In this document: positions 1-5,594 of the stretch, one piece after another
Numbering within the stretch: position 1 is the stretch's first letter
Layout of the letters: every line of letters starts with the position of its first letter
NCBI GenBank assembly: GCA_023435985.1
Contig: JAEZKY010000171.1
Coordinates: forward strand, 1-22,931
Length of the DNA: 22,931 bases
Source of the DNA: Bacillota bacterium
GTDB taxonomy: Bacteria; Bacillota; Clostridia; Clostridiales; Clostridiaceae
Direction: 5' to 3'
Translations under genes and position numbers: made by a program
The notes under the pieces: model-generated
The model's input: only the letters and a program-made list of their open reading frames with translations
Told to the model about the DNA's origin: nothing
Database searches by the model: none

Positions 1-368
1 TTGTGAGGCTTCCAATACCTGATACAGGATCAACTATTAATGACATGATAATTCAAGTGAATAATTTGGCGAAATTTCTAACTAGCCGAGAAGGAAAAGT
101 AATTAATGAGATAATAGCAGAAGGCCAATTTGATCAAAAGCTGGCTGAAACTTATCGCGCAATATATTTTAGACCTCGTAGACTTGATTCGAGATATATA
201 TTAGAGCGCGGGATTTTAAGAGGAGAATTAAAGAAGGATTTAGATATAGAATTAATTATGGATTTAATTTTTGGAGCATTATTTTATAGATTATTGATTA
301 CAGGCGATGAAGTTAATGAAACCTTTATAAGAAATTTAATAGAATATGCGTTTGGAGGCATAAAATAG
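1..368 (+). CDS. TetR/AcrR family transcriptional regulator, C-terminal part (5' truncated by window edge)
   Basis: The frame is open from the first base and ends at TAG 366-368, so this is the 3' part of a gene that starts outside the window. The visible ~121 residues match the ligand-binding C-terminal domain of TetR regulators of the TetR_C_11 type. Recognisable pieces are an RLPIPDTGS segment, a PRR..SRYILERGILRGEL stretch, and a LIMDLIFGALFYRLLITG helix followed by a short final helix. The N-terminal helix-turn-helix DNA-binding domain is missing here. The in-frame GTG at position 3 is probably an internal valine and not a start. The regulated genes are unknown and would normally lie upstream, outside the window. 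An inverted repeat and a terminator follow the stop codon. Confidence 0.8.
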   Translation, partial: VRLPIPDTGSTINDMIIQVNNLAKFLTSREGKVINEIIAEGQFDQKLAETYRAIYFRPRRLDSRYILERGILRGELKKDLDIELIMDLIFGALFYRLLITGDEVNETFIRNLIEYAFGGIK

Positions 369-382
369 TAATTGGTATTAGT

Positions 383-418
383 TTTACCTTAATGAAATGT
401 TAAAATTATTAAGGTAAA
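383..418. repeat. Perfect 11-bp inverted repeat in the convergent intergenic gap
   Basis: TTTACCTTAAT (383-393) is exactly complementary to ATTAAGGTAAA (408-418), with a 14-nt loop. It lies between the 3' ends of the TetR-family gene and the CODH-like gene. It is probably part of a compound bidirectional terminator together with the hairpin just downstream. Neither side has a long T-run, so on its own it would be a weak terminator. Confidence 0.5.
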
Positions 419-423
419 TAAAG

Positions 424-470
424 CACCTAAGTAATGCAGAATTTGTGGATTACTTAGGTGTTTTAATATT
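424..470 (+). terminator. Rho-independent terminator, probably bidirectional
   Basis: A perfect 12-bp stem is formed by CACCTAAGTAAT (424-435) and ATTACTTAGGTG (449-460), with a 13-nt loop and TTTTAATATT after it. It ends the TetR-family transcript. Read on the minus strand it is followed by CTTTATTTACC, so it can also end the convergent CODH-like gene, whose stop codon is at 473. Confidence 0.8.
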
Positions 471-472
471 GC

Positions 473-2347
473 TTAGATATTCATCTTAACTCGTCTATCT
501 TCAATAATTTTTTCTAGCTCATCAGCAGCTTTAACTACATCTTCTTCAACTATGAGCTTACCACCTGTTATATTAACTAAATCCTCTTTTAAGACTTTAG
601 TAACAACTTTACTTCCATCAATGAATGGAGAGATGGCAACATGTAATGGTAAACCAAGTGTTAATCCAAAGGATGCGTCAGCTAATGCTTGTTCTTCAAG
701 CCATTGTGGCGCTGATAATACTAATGGAAGCTGAGGTATGTCAATATTTAAGGTTTCAGCAAGTTCAGTTGCTACCATTTCTAATCTTCCAATAGCAAGA
801 CATGGGCCGAAGTTTAATACTGGCGGAATTCCAAGAGTTTTGCATACTTCTTTTAAATTATCTCCAGCAAGTTCAGCTGCACCAGGTGACATAAGACCAA
901 CATTTTCAAGGCCTCCTGAAGAGCATCCAGCAGATAAAACTAAGATATCTCTTTTTATTAATTCCTTGGTAAGTTCTACAGTAAACACATCGTGACCTTT
1001 GGCTGTTAAATTAGAGCAGCCAACAACACCTGCAATACCTTTAATTTTTCCTTTTACAATTAAATCAATAAGTCCGTTCCAATTTCCGCCTAAGAATTCC
1101 TTTAAAGAACCTTCGCTTACACCTGTAACAACATCATCATGACCATGGTCTTTTGGAATATCTATTGTTACAGTTTTTCTTCTATTTTTATAACTTTCTA
1201 GTGCTTCAATTATAATTTTTTCACTTATTTTTTCAGCATTACTCATATTAAAGTTTATGTACTCAGCATTTTTCTTTTTAGCAACATCATCTATACAAAT
1301 AGTTTTTACATTAAACTTTTCAGCCACAATTTCAAGTCCAGGAATTGTACAGTTAAATTCAGATACAATTAAATCTATAGCACCTGTTGCAAGTACAGCC
1401 TCACTTGTATAGTTATTTCCAGCATGTCCTGAGAATACTTCAGTGTAATGTTCTCCTCGTAGCTGCAAATCTTGTCCAACGCAAGTGCATCCAACCAATC
1501 TAAAGCCTTTTGCTCCTGCAGCTATTGCTTTCTGTTTAATATTTTCATCTATTAATCTCTCTTGAAGATGAGCAATATCAGAATGTTGATGTCCTGTTAT
1601 CATTATGTTTATGTAATCTTCATCAATTACTCTAAAGCCTACCTTTGCCTGTCTGATTTTTGGAGCACCAAGCATTACATCATTTAAAAGGTTAGTTAGT
1701 ACTAAACCATATATTCCAGTAGATATTCCAAGATTTAATGCGTTAAATAACATATCTACTGGATCACTATTTAAGTTTGTTGAAGTCTTTACTATAGCAT
1801 CAAATACTTCTGATTTAGCACCACCAGGTAATATGTTTAATTCTTCCCATTTTTTATATCTTGGAGCATAAGCTAACTTCTTAACTAATTCCATTTTTTC
1901 AAATCTAGGCTTATATAAATCATTTAAAACCTCGTTAGCTACTTTAATAGCTTTTGTATTTATGTCTTTTTCAACAATACCAAAGATTTTTGCAAGTTTA
2001 TCCAAGGTTTCTGGGCTCTTTATTTTAAGATTTCCCTTACCTTCACCAATGTCTTTTAAGTTTCTAGCTGTGTTTTCAACTACATGAAGATAGCAGGCTG
2101 AACCAGCAGCAATGGCTCTTAAGAAGTTTCTTGCTACTATGGTATCTGCGTCAGCACCACAAACTCCTCGTGGAGAGCTTGGAGTTATCTTACATGGCCC
2201 ATTTGAACAAAGTTTACAGCATACTCCTGTTTTTCCAAACTTACATTTAGCTTTTTGTTTTTCAACCCTATTGAAGGAGGTTTCAATTTCTTCTTTTGAT
2301 GATAAAAATTCGCATAATTTACAATCTGCTGATGTACACATTGACAT
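473..2347 (-). CDS. cooS: Ni-Fe carbon monoxide dehydrogenase catalytic subunit-like protein (CooS family, divergent active site)
   Basis: This 624-residue protein belongs to the anaerobic CODH family, which interconverts CO and CO2 at a Ni-Fe-S C-cluster. The start chosen is the ATG at 2347, with GGAG about 9 nt upstream. The longer open frame to 2425 has no ribosome binding site and would run through the promoter. Cluster D cysteines are C35 and C43, and cluster B cysteines are C44, C47, C52 and C63. C-cluster ligands align as H253, C289, C333, C444, C475 and C516. The proton-relay histidines of the Carboxydothermus enzyme (H93, 96, 99, 102) align with Y87, V90, N93 and R96. The catalytic lysine (K563) aligns with Q553 in SAPQWLEEQALADA. 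There are three extra N-terminal cysteines (C4, C9, C12). No cooF, cooC, acs or hydrogenase gene is adjacent. The fold assignment is firm, but CO oxidation activity is uncertain. Regulation is probably by the Rrf2 protein encoded upstream. Confidence 0.88.
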   Translation of the reverse strand: MSMCTSADCKLCEFLSSKEEIETSFNRVEKQKAKCKFGKTGVCCKLCSNGPCKITPSSPRGVCGADADTIVARNFLRAIAAGSACYLHVVENTARNLKDIGEGKGNLKIKSPETLDKLAKIFGIVEKDINTKAIKVANEVLNDLYKPRFEKMELVKKLAYAPRYKKWEELNILPGGAKSEVFDAIVKTSTNLNSDPVDMLFNALNLGISTGIYGLVLTNLLNDVMLGAPKIRQAKVGFRVIDEDYINIMITGHQHSDIAHLQERLIDENIKQKAIAAGAKGFRLVGCTCVGQDLQLRGEHYTEVFSGHAGNNYTSEAVLATGAIDLIVSEFNCTIPGLEIVAEKFNVKTICIDDVAKKKNAEYINFNMSNAEKISEKIIIEALESYKNRRKTVTIDIPKDHGHDDVVTGVSEGSLKEFLGGNWNGLIDLIVKGKIKGIAGVVGCSNLTAKGHDVFTVELTKELIKRDILVLSAGCSSGGLENVGLMSPGAAELAGDNLKEVCKTLGIPPVLNFGPCLAIGRLEMVATELAETLNIDIPQLPLVLSAPQWLEEQALADASFGLTLGLPLHVAISPFIDGSKVVTKVLKEDLVNITGGKLIVEEDVVKAADELEKIIEDRRVKMNI

Positions 2348-2395
2348 ACTAATCGTCTCCTTTGTATTTAATATTTTGTGGTAAAGTAAAATTAA

Positions 2396-2425
2396 ACTAT
2401 ACTTAAAAGGTATACTTTTACTCAA
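2396..2425 (-). promoter_or_regulatory. Predicted sigma-A promoter of the CODH-like gene with an internal operator
   Basis: On the minus strand, TTGAGT (2425-2420) and TATAGT (2401-2396) are separated by 18 nt. The 17-bp inverted repeat 2398-2414 fills most of the spacer and the start of the -10 element, which suits direct repression. The leader to the ATG would be about 40 nt. Confidence 0.55.
2398..2414. promoter_or_regulatory. Putative Rrf2-family operator at the CODH-like promoter
   Basis: TATACTTAAAAGGTATA is a 17-bp inverted repeat of the form TATAC-N7-GTATA. The same arms and spacing occur at 2904-2920 upstream of the Rrf2-family regulator gene. Read in matching orientation, both copies are preceded by AAAAG and followed by TTTA after one variable base. 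The two shared sites support regulation of both promoters by one protein, most simply the neighbouring Rrf2 protein. Confidence 0.6.
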
Positions 2426-2457
2426 ATATAAAGGGCTTTCGCCCTCTATATTTTTTT
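2424..2457. terminator. Hairpin terminator between the Rrf2-family gene and the CODH-like gene
   Basis: AGGGC-TTTC-GCCCT (2432-2445) is extended by AAATATA/TATATTT on the flanks, giving a strong stem. On the plus strand it is followed by TTTTTTTAT. On the minus strand, the direction of both flanking genes, it is followed by TTTATATTTGAG, which is weaker. It probably ends or attenuates the Rrf2 transcript. Its 3' flank directly abuts the -35 element of the CODH-like gene. Confidence 0.7.
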
Positions 2458-2470
2458 ATAAAATTTAAAA

Positions 2471-2884
2471 TTACCAAGGATCATTTTTTAGACTATCAAA
2501 ATTAACTTTTTCTAATTCAGTTACAATTGTATTTTGGATACCGCACAAAGACCTATGTATAGAACAATGGCCGCCTTTATTAGCACTACATGTTTCTTTA
2601 TCATAAACACATCTTGTTACAATAATAGGACCTTGTATAGCTTCAACTACATCTTTCAAGGTTATATCCTTTGGGTCTTTTGTTATAGCATAGCCGCCAT
2701 TAACACCTCTGTATGATTTAACAATTCCAGCTTGAGTCAGCTTTCTAGTTAATTTTAATAAAAATCTAAGAGGAATATTTCCTTTTTCAGATAAAGATTT
2801 TGCATCTAGTTTATTGTCTATCCCTTCTTTAGAGAGCATAAGCACTATCCTAAAAGCATAATCAGATTCTTGATTTATATTCAT
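2471..2884 (-). CDS. Rrf2 family Fe-S cluster transcriptional regulator
   Basis: The 137-residue protein starts at ATG 2884 with AAGGAG 8 nt upstream. It has the Rrf2 winged-helix layout. An N-terminal MNINQESDYAFRIVLML helix is followed by the HTH around residues 28-50 (SLSEKGNIPLRFLLKLTRKL) and a wing with GVNGGYAI (60-67). A cysteine-rich loop carries C92, C99, C107, H110 and C114. The C107-x2-H110 spacing resembles the C104/H107 pair of IscR, so an Fe-S cluster or another redox or NO-sensing role is likely. The cysteine spacing differs from both IscR (x5, x5) and the cysteine-poor CymR, so I do not assign either name. It lies upstream of the CODH-like gene in the same direction. Matching inverted repeats at both promoters suggest it regulates itself and that gene. 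Confidence 0.88.
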   Translation of the reverse strand: MNINQESDYAFRIVLMLSKEGIDNKLDAKSLSEKGNIPLRFLLKLTRKLTQAGIVKSYRGVNGGYAITKDPKDITLKDVVEAIQGPIIVTRCVYDKETCSANKGGHCSIHRSLCGIQNTIVTELEKVNFDSLKNDPW

Positions 2885-2903
2885 ACATTTTACTCCTTAA
2901 AAG

Positions 2904-2920
2904 TATACCAGCTTAGTATA
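2904..2920. promoter_or_regulatory. Putative Rrf2 autoregulatory operator
   Basis: TATACCAGCTTAGTATA is a 17-bp inverted repeat with the same arms and spacing as the site at 2398-2414. It lies 20 bp upstream of the Rrf2 start codon, just downstream of the predicted -10 element, so a bound protein would block transcription initiation or escape. Confidence 0.6.
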
Positions 2921-2924
2921 TTTT

Positions 2925-2953
2925 ATGATAGTACAGTTTTGTATAATTGTCAA
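2925..2953 (-). promoter_or_regulatory. Predicted sigma-A promoter of the Rrf2-family gene
   Basis: On the minus strand a perfect -35 TTGACA (2953-2948) and a -10 TATCAT (2930-2925) are separated by 17 nt. The operator-like repeat 2904-2920 covers the expected transcription start. Confidence 0.7.
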
Positions 2954-3072
2954 TAATTTTACAGAGAAGAATGTGTTAGAATGATCATTGATAGTCATTA
3001 TGAAAAAATGTATATTTGTACGAACGAAGAATAATTCATTGAGTTAAATTAATAAAATGACATATTTAATGG

Positions 3073-3078
3073 TATAAT
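3073..3078 (+). promoter_or_regulatory. Possible -10 element of the YgiN-like gene
   Basis: A consensus TATAAT lies 78 bp upstream of the start codon. The best -35 at suitable spacing is only TTAATA (18 nt), so the assignment is weak. No other promoter is apparent in the divergent gap. Confidence 0.35.
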
Positions 3079-3155
3079 ATTATATATAGATTTTACGAAA
3101 AAAAGTTCATTATAGAAATTAAAAAATAATATTGTTATATGGAGAAGGATTAATT

Positions 3156-3443
3156 ATGATAAAAGTAGTAGCAAAGCATTATGTTAAAGAAGATAAAATT
3201 CAAGACGTAATTGAATTGGCAAAAGAATTGGCAGCAATAACTGTAAAAGAAGATGGCTGTATAAAATACGAAATGTATCAAGATGAAAAAGATAAAGCTA
3301 TATTAACAATGATAGAAGAATGGGAAGATAAAAAAGTTCTAGAGAAACATATGGCTTCTGAACATTTTAAAAGAATAGTACCAATTATGGGTGAATTTAT
3401 GACAAAATCAGGAGAAATAAATATATATTCCAAGGTTGTATAA
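3156..3443 (+). CDS. YgiN-like antibiotic biosynthesis monooxygenase (ABM) domain protein
   Basis: This 95-residue single-domain protein starts at ATG 3156. GGAGAAGG at 3141-3148 is well placed for that codon. The upstream in-frame TTG at 3132 precedes this ribosome binding site and is rejected. The sequence has the ferredoxin-like ABM pattern: a first strand IKVVAKHYVKED, a helix, CIKYEMYQD, LTMIEEWED, and HMASEHFKRI before a final strand. Relatives include E. coli YgiN, a quinol monooxygenase, and many dimeric proteins with no known substrate. The family tag does not prove oxygenase activity, and in an anaerobe another role with quinones or reactive small molecules is likely. It is transcribed away from the Rrf2 gene and appears to stand alone, with a terminator about 85 bp downstream. 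Confidence 0.8.
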   Translation: MIKVVAKHYVKEDKIQDVIELAKELAAITVKEDGCIKYEMYQDEKDKAILTMIEEWEDKKVLEKHMASEHFKRIVPIMGEFMTKSGEINIYSKVV

Positions 3444-3775
3444 AAATAAGTGGAGGCAATAGAAAATAATAATTGGCTTATTGTTAGATTTTATATACGA
3501 GAGTTTTCTTAGTATCAATATAATTAAGTTGCAAATAATTTTTGAAGGCATTTTATGCAGGAGGAGATTATTTGCAATTTTTTTATCACAATAATCTTTA
3601 TTGAGTAATTCCAATATGTTTGAATATAATAGCCTAGAAAAAATAAGTAACGTAAAAAAGTATTACCGCAAGCAAGTTTTTAAAGGCTTAAAGTAAAAAA
3701 AATCAGTCTTCTTTTAACATAATACCTATAATAAGAATAATATATATCAAAGTAATTTATTTGAGGTGATTATTT
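3444..3775. other. Intergenic region, 332 bp
   Basis: It contains the terminator at 3529-3584 and then AT-rich sequence leading to the ribosome binding site AGGTGA of the DUF4474 gene. TATAAT occurs near 3731 and could be a -10 element, but no convincing -35 accompanies it. The reverse-strand reading frame at 3408-3614 has no plausible composition or ribosome binding site, so I see no gene here. Confidence 0.5.
3529..3584 (+). terminator. Terminator with a long, structured loop
   Basis: TTGCAAATAAT (3529-3539) pairs perfectly with ATTATTTGCAA (3567-3577), followed directly by seven T. The 27-nt loop contains a further small stem, GCAT-TTT-ATGC. It lies about 85 bp beyond the YgiN-like gene and probably ends that transcript. 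Confidence 0.7.
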
Positions 3776-4663
3776 ATGTGTGTAGGCCTGATAGCAATGC
3801 TTGCTGGAATCCGGATGATGAAAGACGTGAATAATTTTGTACTAGGCATAATATCATCTCCTCATCCGATAGACAAAGGCATAGAGATGGCTGGTTATGA
3901 GTATGATGCAGAACAGGACATTTTCGTTTGTAATATGAATCCATGGCAGAGAAACATGGGCTATAGCCGGTTGTATGACGAGGCCATGGCACCCTTTGGA
4001 ATGATTGTAGATTGTGAGCCAATTTATTTTGAATATAATAATAAAATATGGTTAGTTGAATTATGGAAAGGCCAATATGATTTAAATACTGGCTGCGAAA
4101 TTGGAGTATATACAGTAGATAAACCACTTTTAAATATTCCTGAAGTATATAAATATATGTTCTATAATTGTGCAAGTGATGAAGAAAGACTAACAATGTC
4201 TTTTACCTTAAAAAAGAATGGTAAAATACTTTTTTCAAGAGATGAAAGACACTGGTGGTTAGCAGGCTTTAAGCTTGGAGAGTATTCGGAACCTTCAGAG
4301 TTGACGATGAATGTAAATATTACTTTTAAAAATAATGTCATGCGTGATGCATTTATATCAGGATTAATAGACGCAGGGTATTCAGGAAATGAATATGTTG
4401 TAAATGGAAATACTCTAGGTTTAACATTTGATAAGCCTCATACTCCACAGCCAATTACAAGAATAGAAGAAACTGATAAGATTATACAAAAAAAGAATAA
4501 AATATTATGTGATAGATATAATGATATTGCTAAAGTATATGATAACTTTGCAGATAAAATAAATGGAATTAAAAAGCAGGCACCTGATATTTATGCAGAA
4601 ATAATAGATAAGGCAGCATTAAGAACGCATTTTAGGAATATGAAGAATCCAGAGCTTATGTAG
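3776..4663 (+). CDS. DUF4474 domain-containing protein
   Basis: This 295-residue protein starts at ATG 3776 with AGGTGA about 8 nt upstream. Residues from about 41 onward match what I know of DUF4474, a clostridial family with no known function. Characteristic parts are YEYDAEQDIF (41-50), PWQRNMGYSRLYDEA (56-70), the DCEPIYFEYNNKIWLVELWKGQY segment (79-101) and TGCEIGVY (105-112). The N-terminus has a mildly hydrophobic stretch but no clear signal peptide or transmembrane segment. The C-terminal ~70 residues are charged and likely helical, including IIQKKNKILCDRYNDIAKVYDNF. It is monocistronic, closed by a strong terminator, and converges on the CGGC-domain gene. I infer a soluble or membrane-associated protein and do not assign a function. 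Confidence 0.75.
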   Translation: MCVGLIAMLAGIRMMKDVNNFVLGIISSPHPIDKGIEMAGYEYDAEQDIFVCNMNPWQRNMGYSRLYDEAMAPFGMIVDCEPIYFEYNNKIWLVELWKGQYDLNTGCEIGVYTVDKPLLNIPEVYKYMFYNCASDEERLTMSFTLKKNGKILFSRDERHWWLAGFKLGEYSEPSELTMNVNITFKNNVMRDAFISGLIDAGYSGNEYVVNGNTLGLTFDKPHTPQPITRIEETDKIIQKKNKILCDRYNDIAKVYDNFADKINGIKKQAPDIYAEIIDKAALRTHFRNMKNPELM

Positions 4664-4677
4664 AGGGATGTTATTTG

Positions 4678-4706
4678 GGCAGGAGATAAACTCCTGCCTT
4701 TAATTT
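4678..4706 (+). terminator. Rho-independent terminator after the DUF4474 gene
   Basis: GGCAGGAG (4678-4685), loop ATAAA and CTCCTGCC (4691-4698) form a perfect 8-bp GC-rich stem followed by TTTAATTT. It lies 15 bp after the stop codon. Confidence 0.85.
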
Positions 4707-4787
4707 GGTAAAATTCTGCAGTAAAAAGTTATAGCTTGGAGTTTCTCTTATATATGTAATCCAATTATATAATGACTTATTGTTTAT

Positions 4788-5201
4788 TTAATTGTAGGAT
4801 ATATAAATACCTTCTGCCCTTTTCTTTTCAGCATTTTTACTTATATAAGAGCCATCTATAATATTCTTGTAGCCTTTTTTAGAGATAATAGACTTAATGT
4901 AATCAATATGAGGACATCTGTCAGTATGATAATTATCTGTTGTAATGCAAGATGATAAATGTACTGCAACCTCATCCTTTTCAATATTATTCTTACTTCT
5001 TAATTTCTTGGAAAGATGCTCTAATTTTGCAGCAACACTCTTGCCGCAGCAGCCACCGCAGGTAAAAGAGATGTATCTGGTAGAAGCATCATAATTTTTA
5101 AAAACATCATCTCTGTTATAAAAAGCATTTGTGCAGGCAAAACCACTGCAACGGTTATGTGTAATGTCACATTGAATAATAACTACATATTTTATATTCA
5201 T
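4788..5201 (-). CDS. CGGC domain-containing protein (putative metal-binding)
   Basis: The 137-residue protein starts at ATG 5201, with AAAGGGGGC about 9 nt upstream. It belongs to the CGGC domain family, named after the motif seen here at residues 48-51 in FTCGGCCGKS. Other conserved cysteines and histidines are C11, C18, C23, C52, H81 and C85 (VHLSSC), and C96 and H98 (CPHIDYIKSII). Such a pattern suggests binding of zinc, iron or an Fe-S cluster, but no biochemical role is established that I know of. It contains no membrane segment. The gene is transcribed toward the DUF4474 gene and away from the chemotaxis receptor. A TATAAT on the minus strand at 5234-5229 may be its -10 element, with no good -35. 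Confidence 0.75.
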   Translation of the reverse strand: MNIKYVVIIQCDITHNRCSGFACTNAFYNRDDVFKNYDASTRYISFTCGGCCGKSVAAKLEHLSKKLRSKNNIEKDEVAVHLSSCITTDNYHTDRCPHIDYIKSIISKKGYKNIIDGSYISKNAEKKRAEGIYISYN

Positions 5202-5594
5202 TTATTTCAGCCCCCTTTAAATAATATAATTATACAATCTATTAATCATTTCAGAAAGTATTAGTTTTGGCTGGAAGATGTAAAGAAGTTGTAAAATTTT
5301 TAGGACGTGTTAAGTTTTTAACAATAAAATTCGATAGTAATAATAATACAAATATTCTTATAAATTTACATTATAATCGTTATATTTGCTATATTCATTT
5401 GAAACATAAGTTAAAATATAAGATGCAATAAAATAGAATTAAATAATCAATAAGAAAGTAAACGTGAATCTAGACAAGTATTAACAGATGTAAGTAGGTC
5501 AAATTATTCAATTGCGTGAATTAGCTAGAATTAACTGTACAGTAAGCTTGCTGCACGTAGACTAAAACGAAATAAAATGAAAAGGAGAAAGATT
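5202..5594. other. Intergenic region between divergent genes, 393 bp
   Basis: This is an AT-rich gap between the CGGC-domain gene and the chemotaxis receptor gene. I looked for a cyclic-di-GMP riboswitch, which often precedes clostridial chemotaxis genes, and for a sigma-D (TAAA / CCGATA-type) promoter, and found neither. A short near-palindrome around an AAGCTT core lies near 5544. No reading frame with a ribosome binding site is visible. Confidence 0.4.

Noticed and set aside
2348..2425. N-terminal extension of the CODH-like protein (26 extra residues)
   Set aside because: No ribosome binding site precedes it, and the stretch holds the promoter and operator. ATG 2347 has a well-placed GGAG.
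2999..3046. 15-codon frame in the Rrf2/YgiN-like gap
   Set aside because: Too short, with no ribosome binding site.
3408..3614. 68-residue reverse-strand frame downstream of the YgiN-like gene
   Set aside because: No ribosome binding site, biased Ile/Leu/Lys/Asn composition of random AT-rich DNA, and it runs through a terminator.
5202..5594. Possible cyclic-di-GMP riboswitch before the chemotaxis receptor gene
   Set aside because: None of the conserved GEMM-type core segments could be found.
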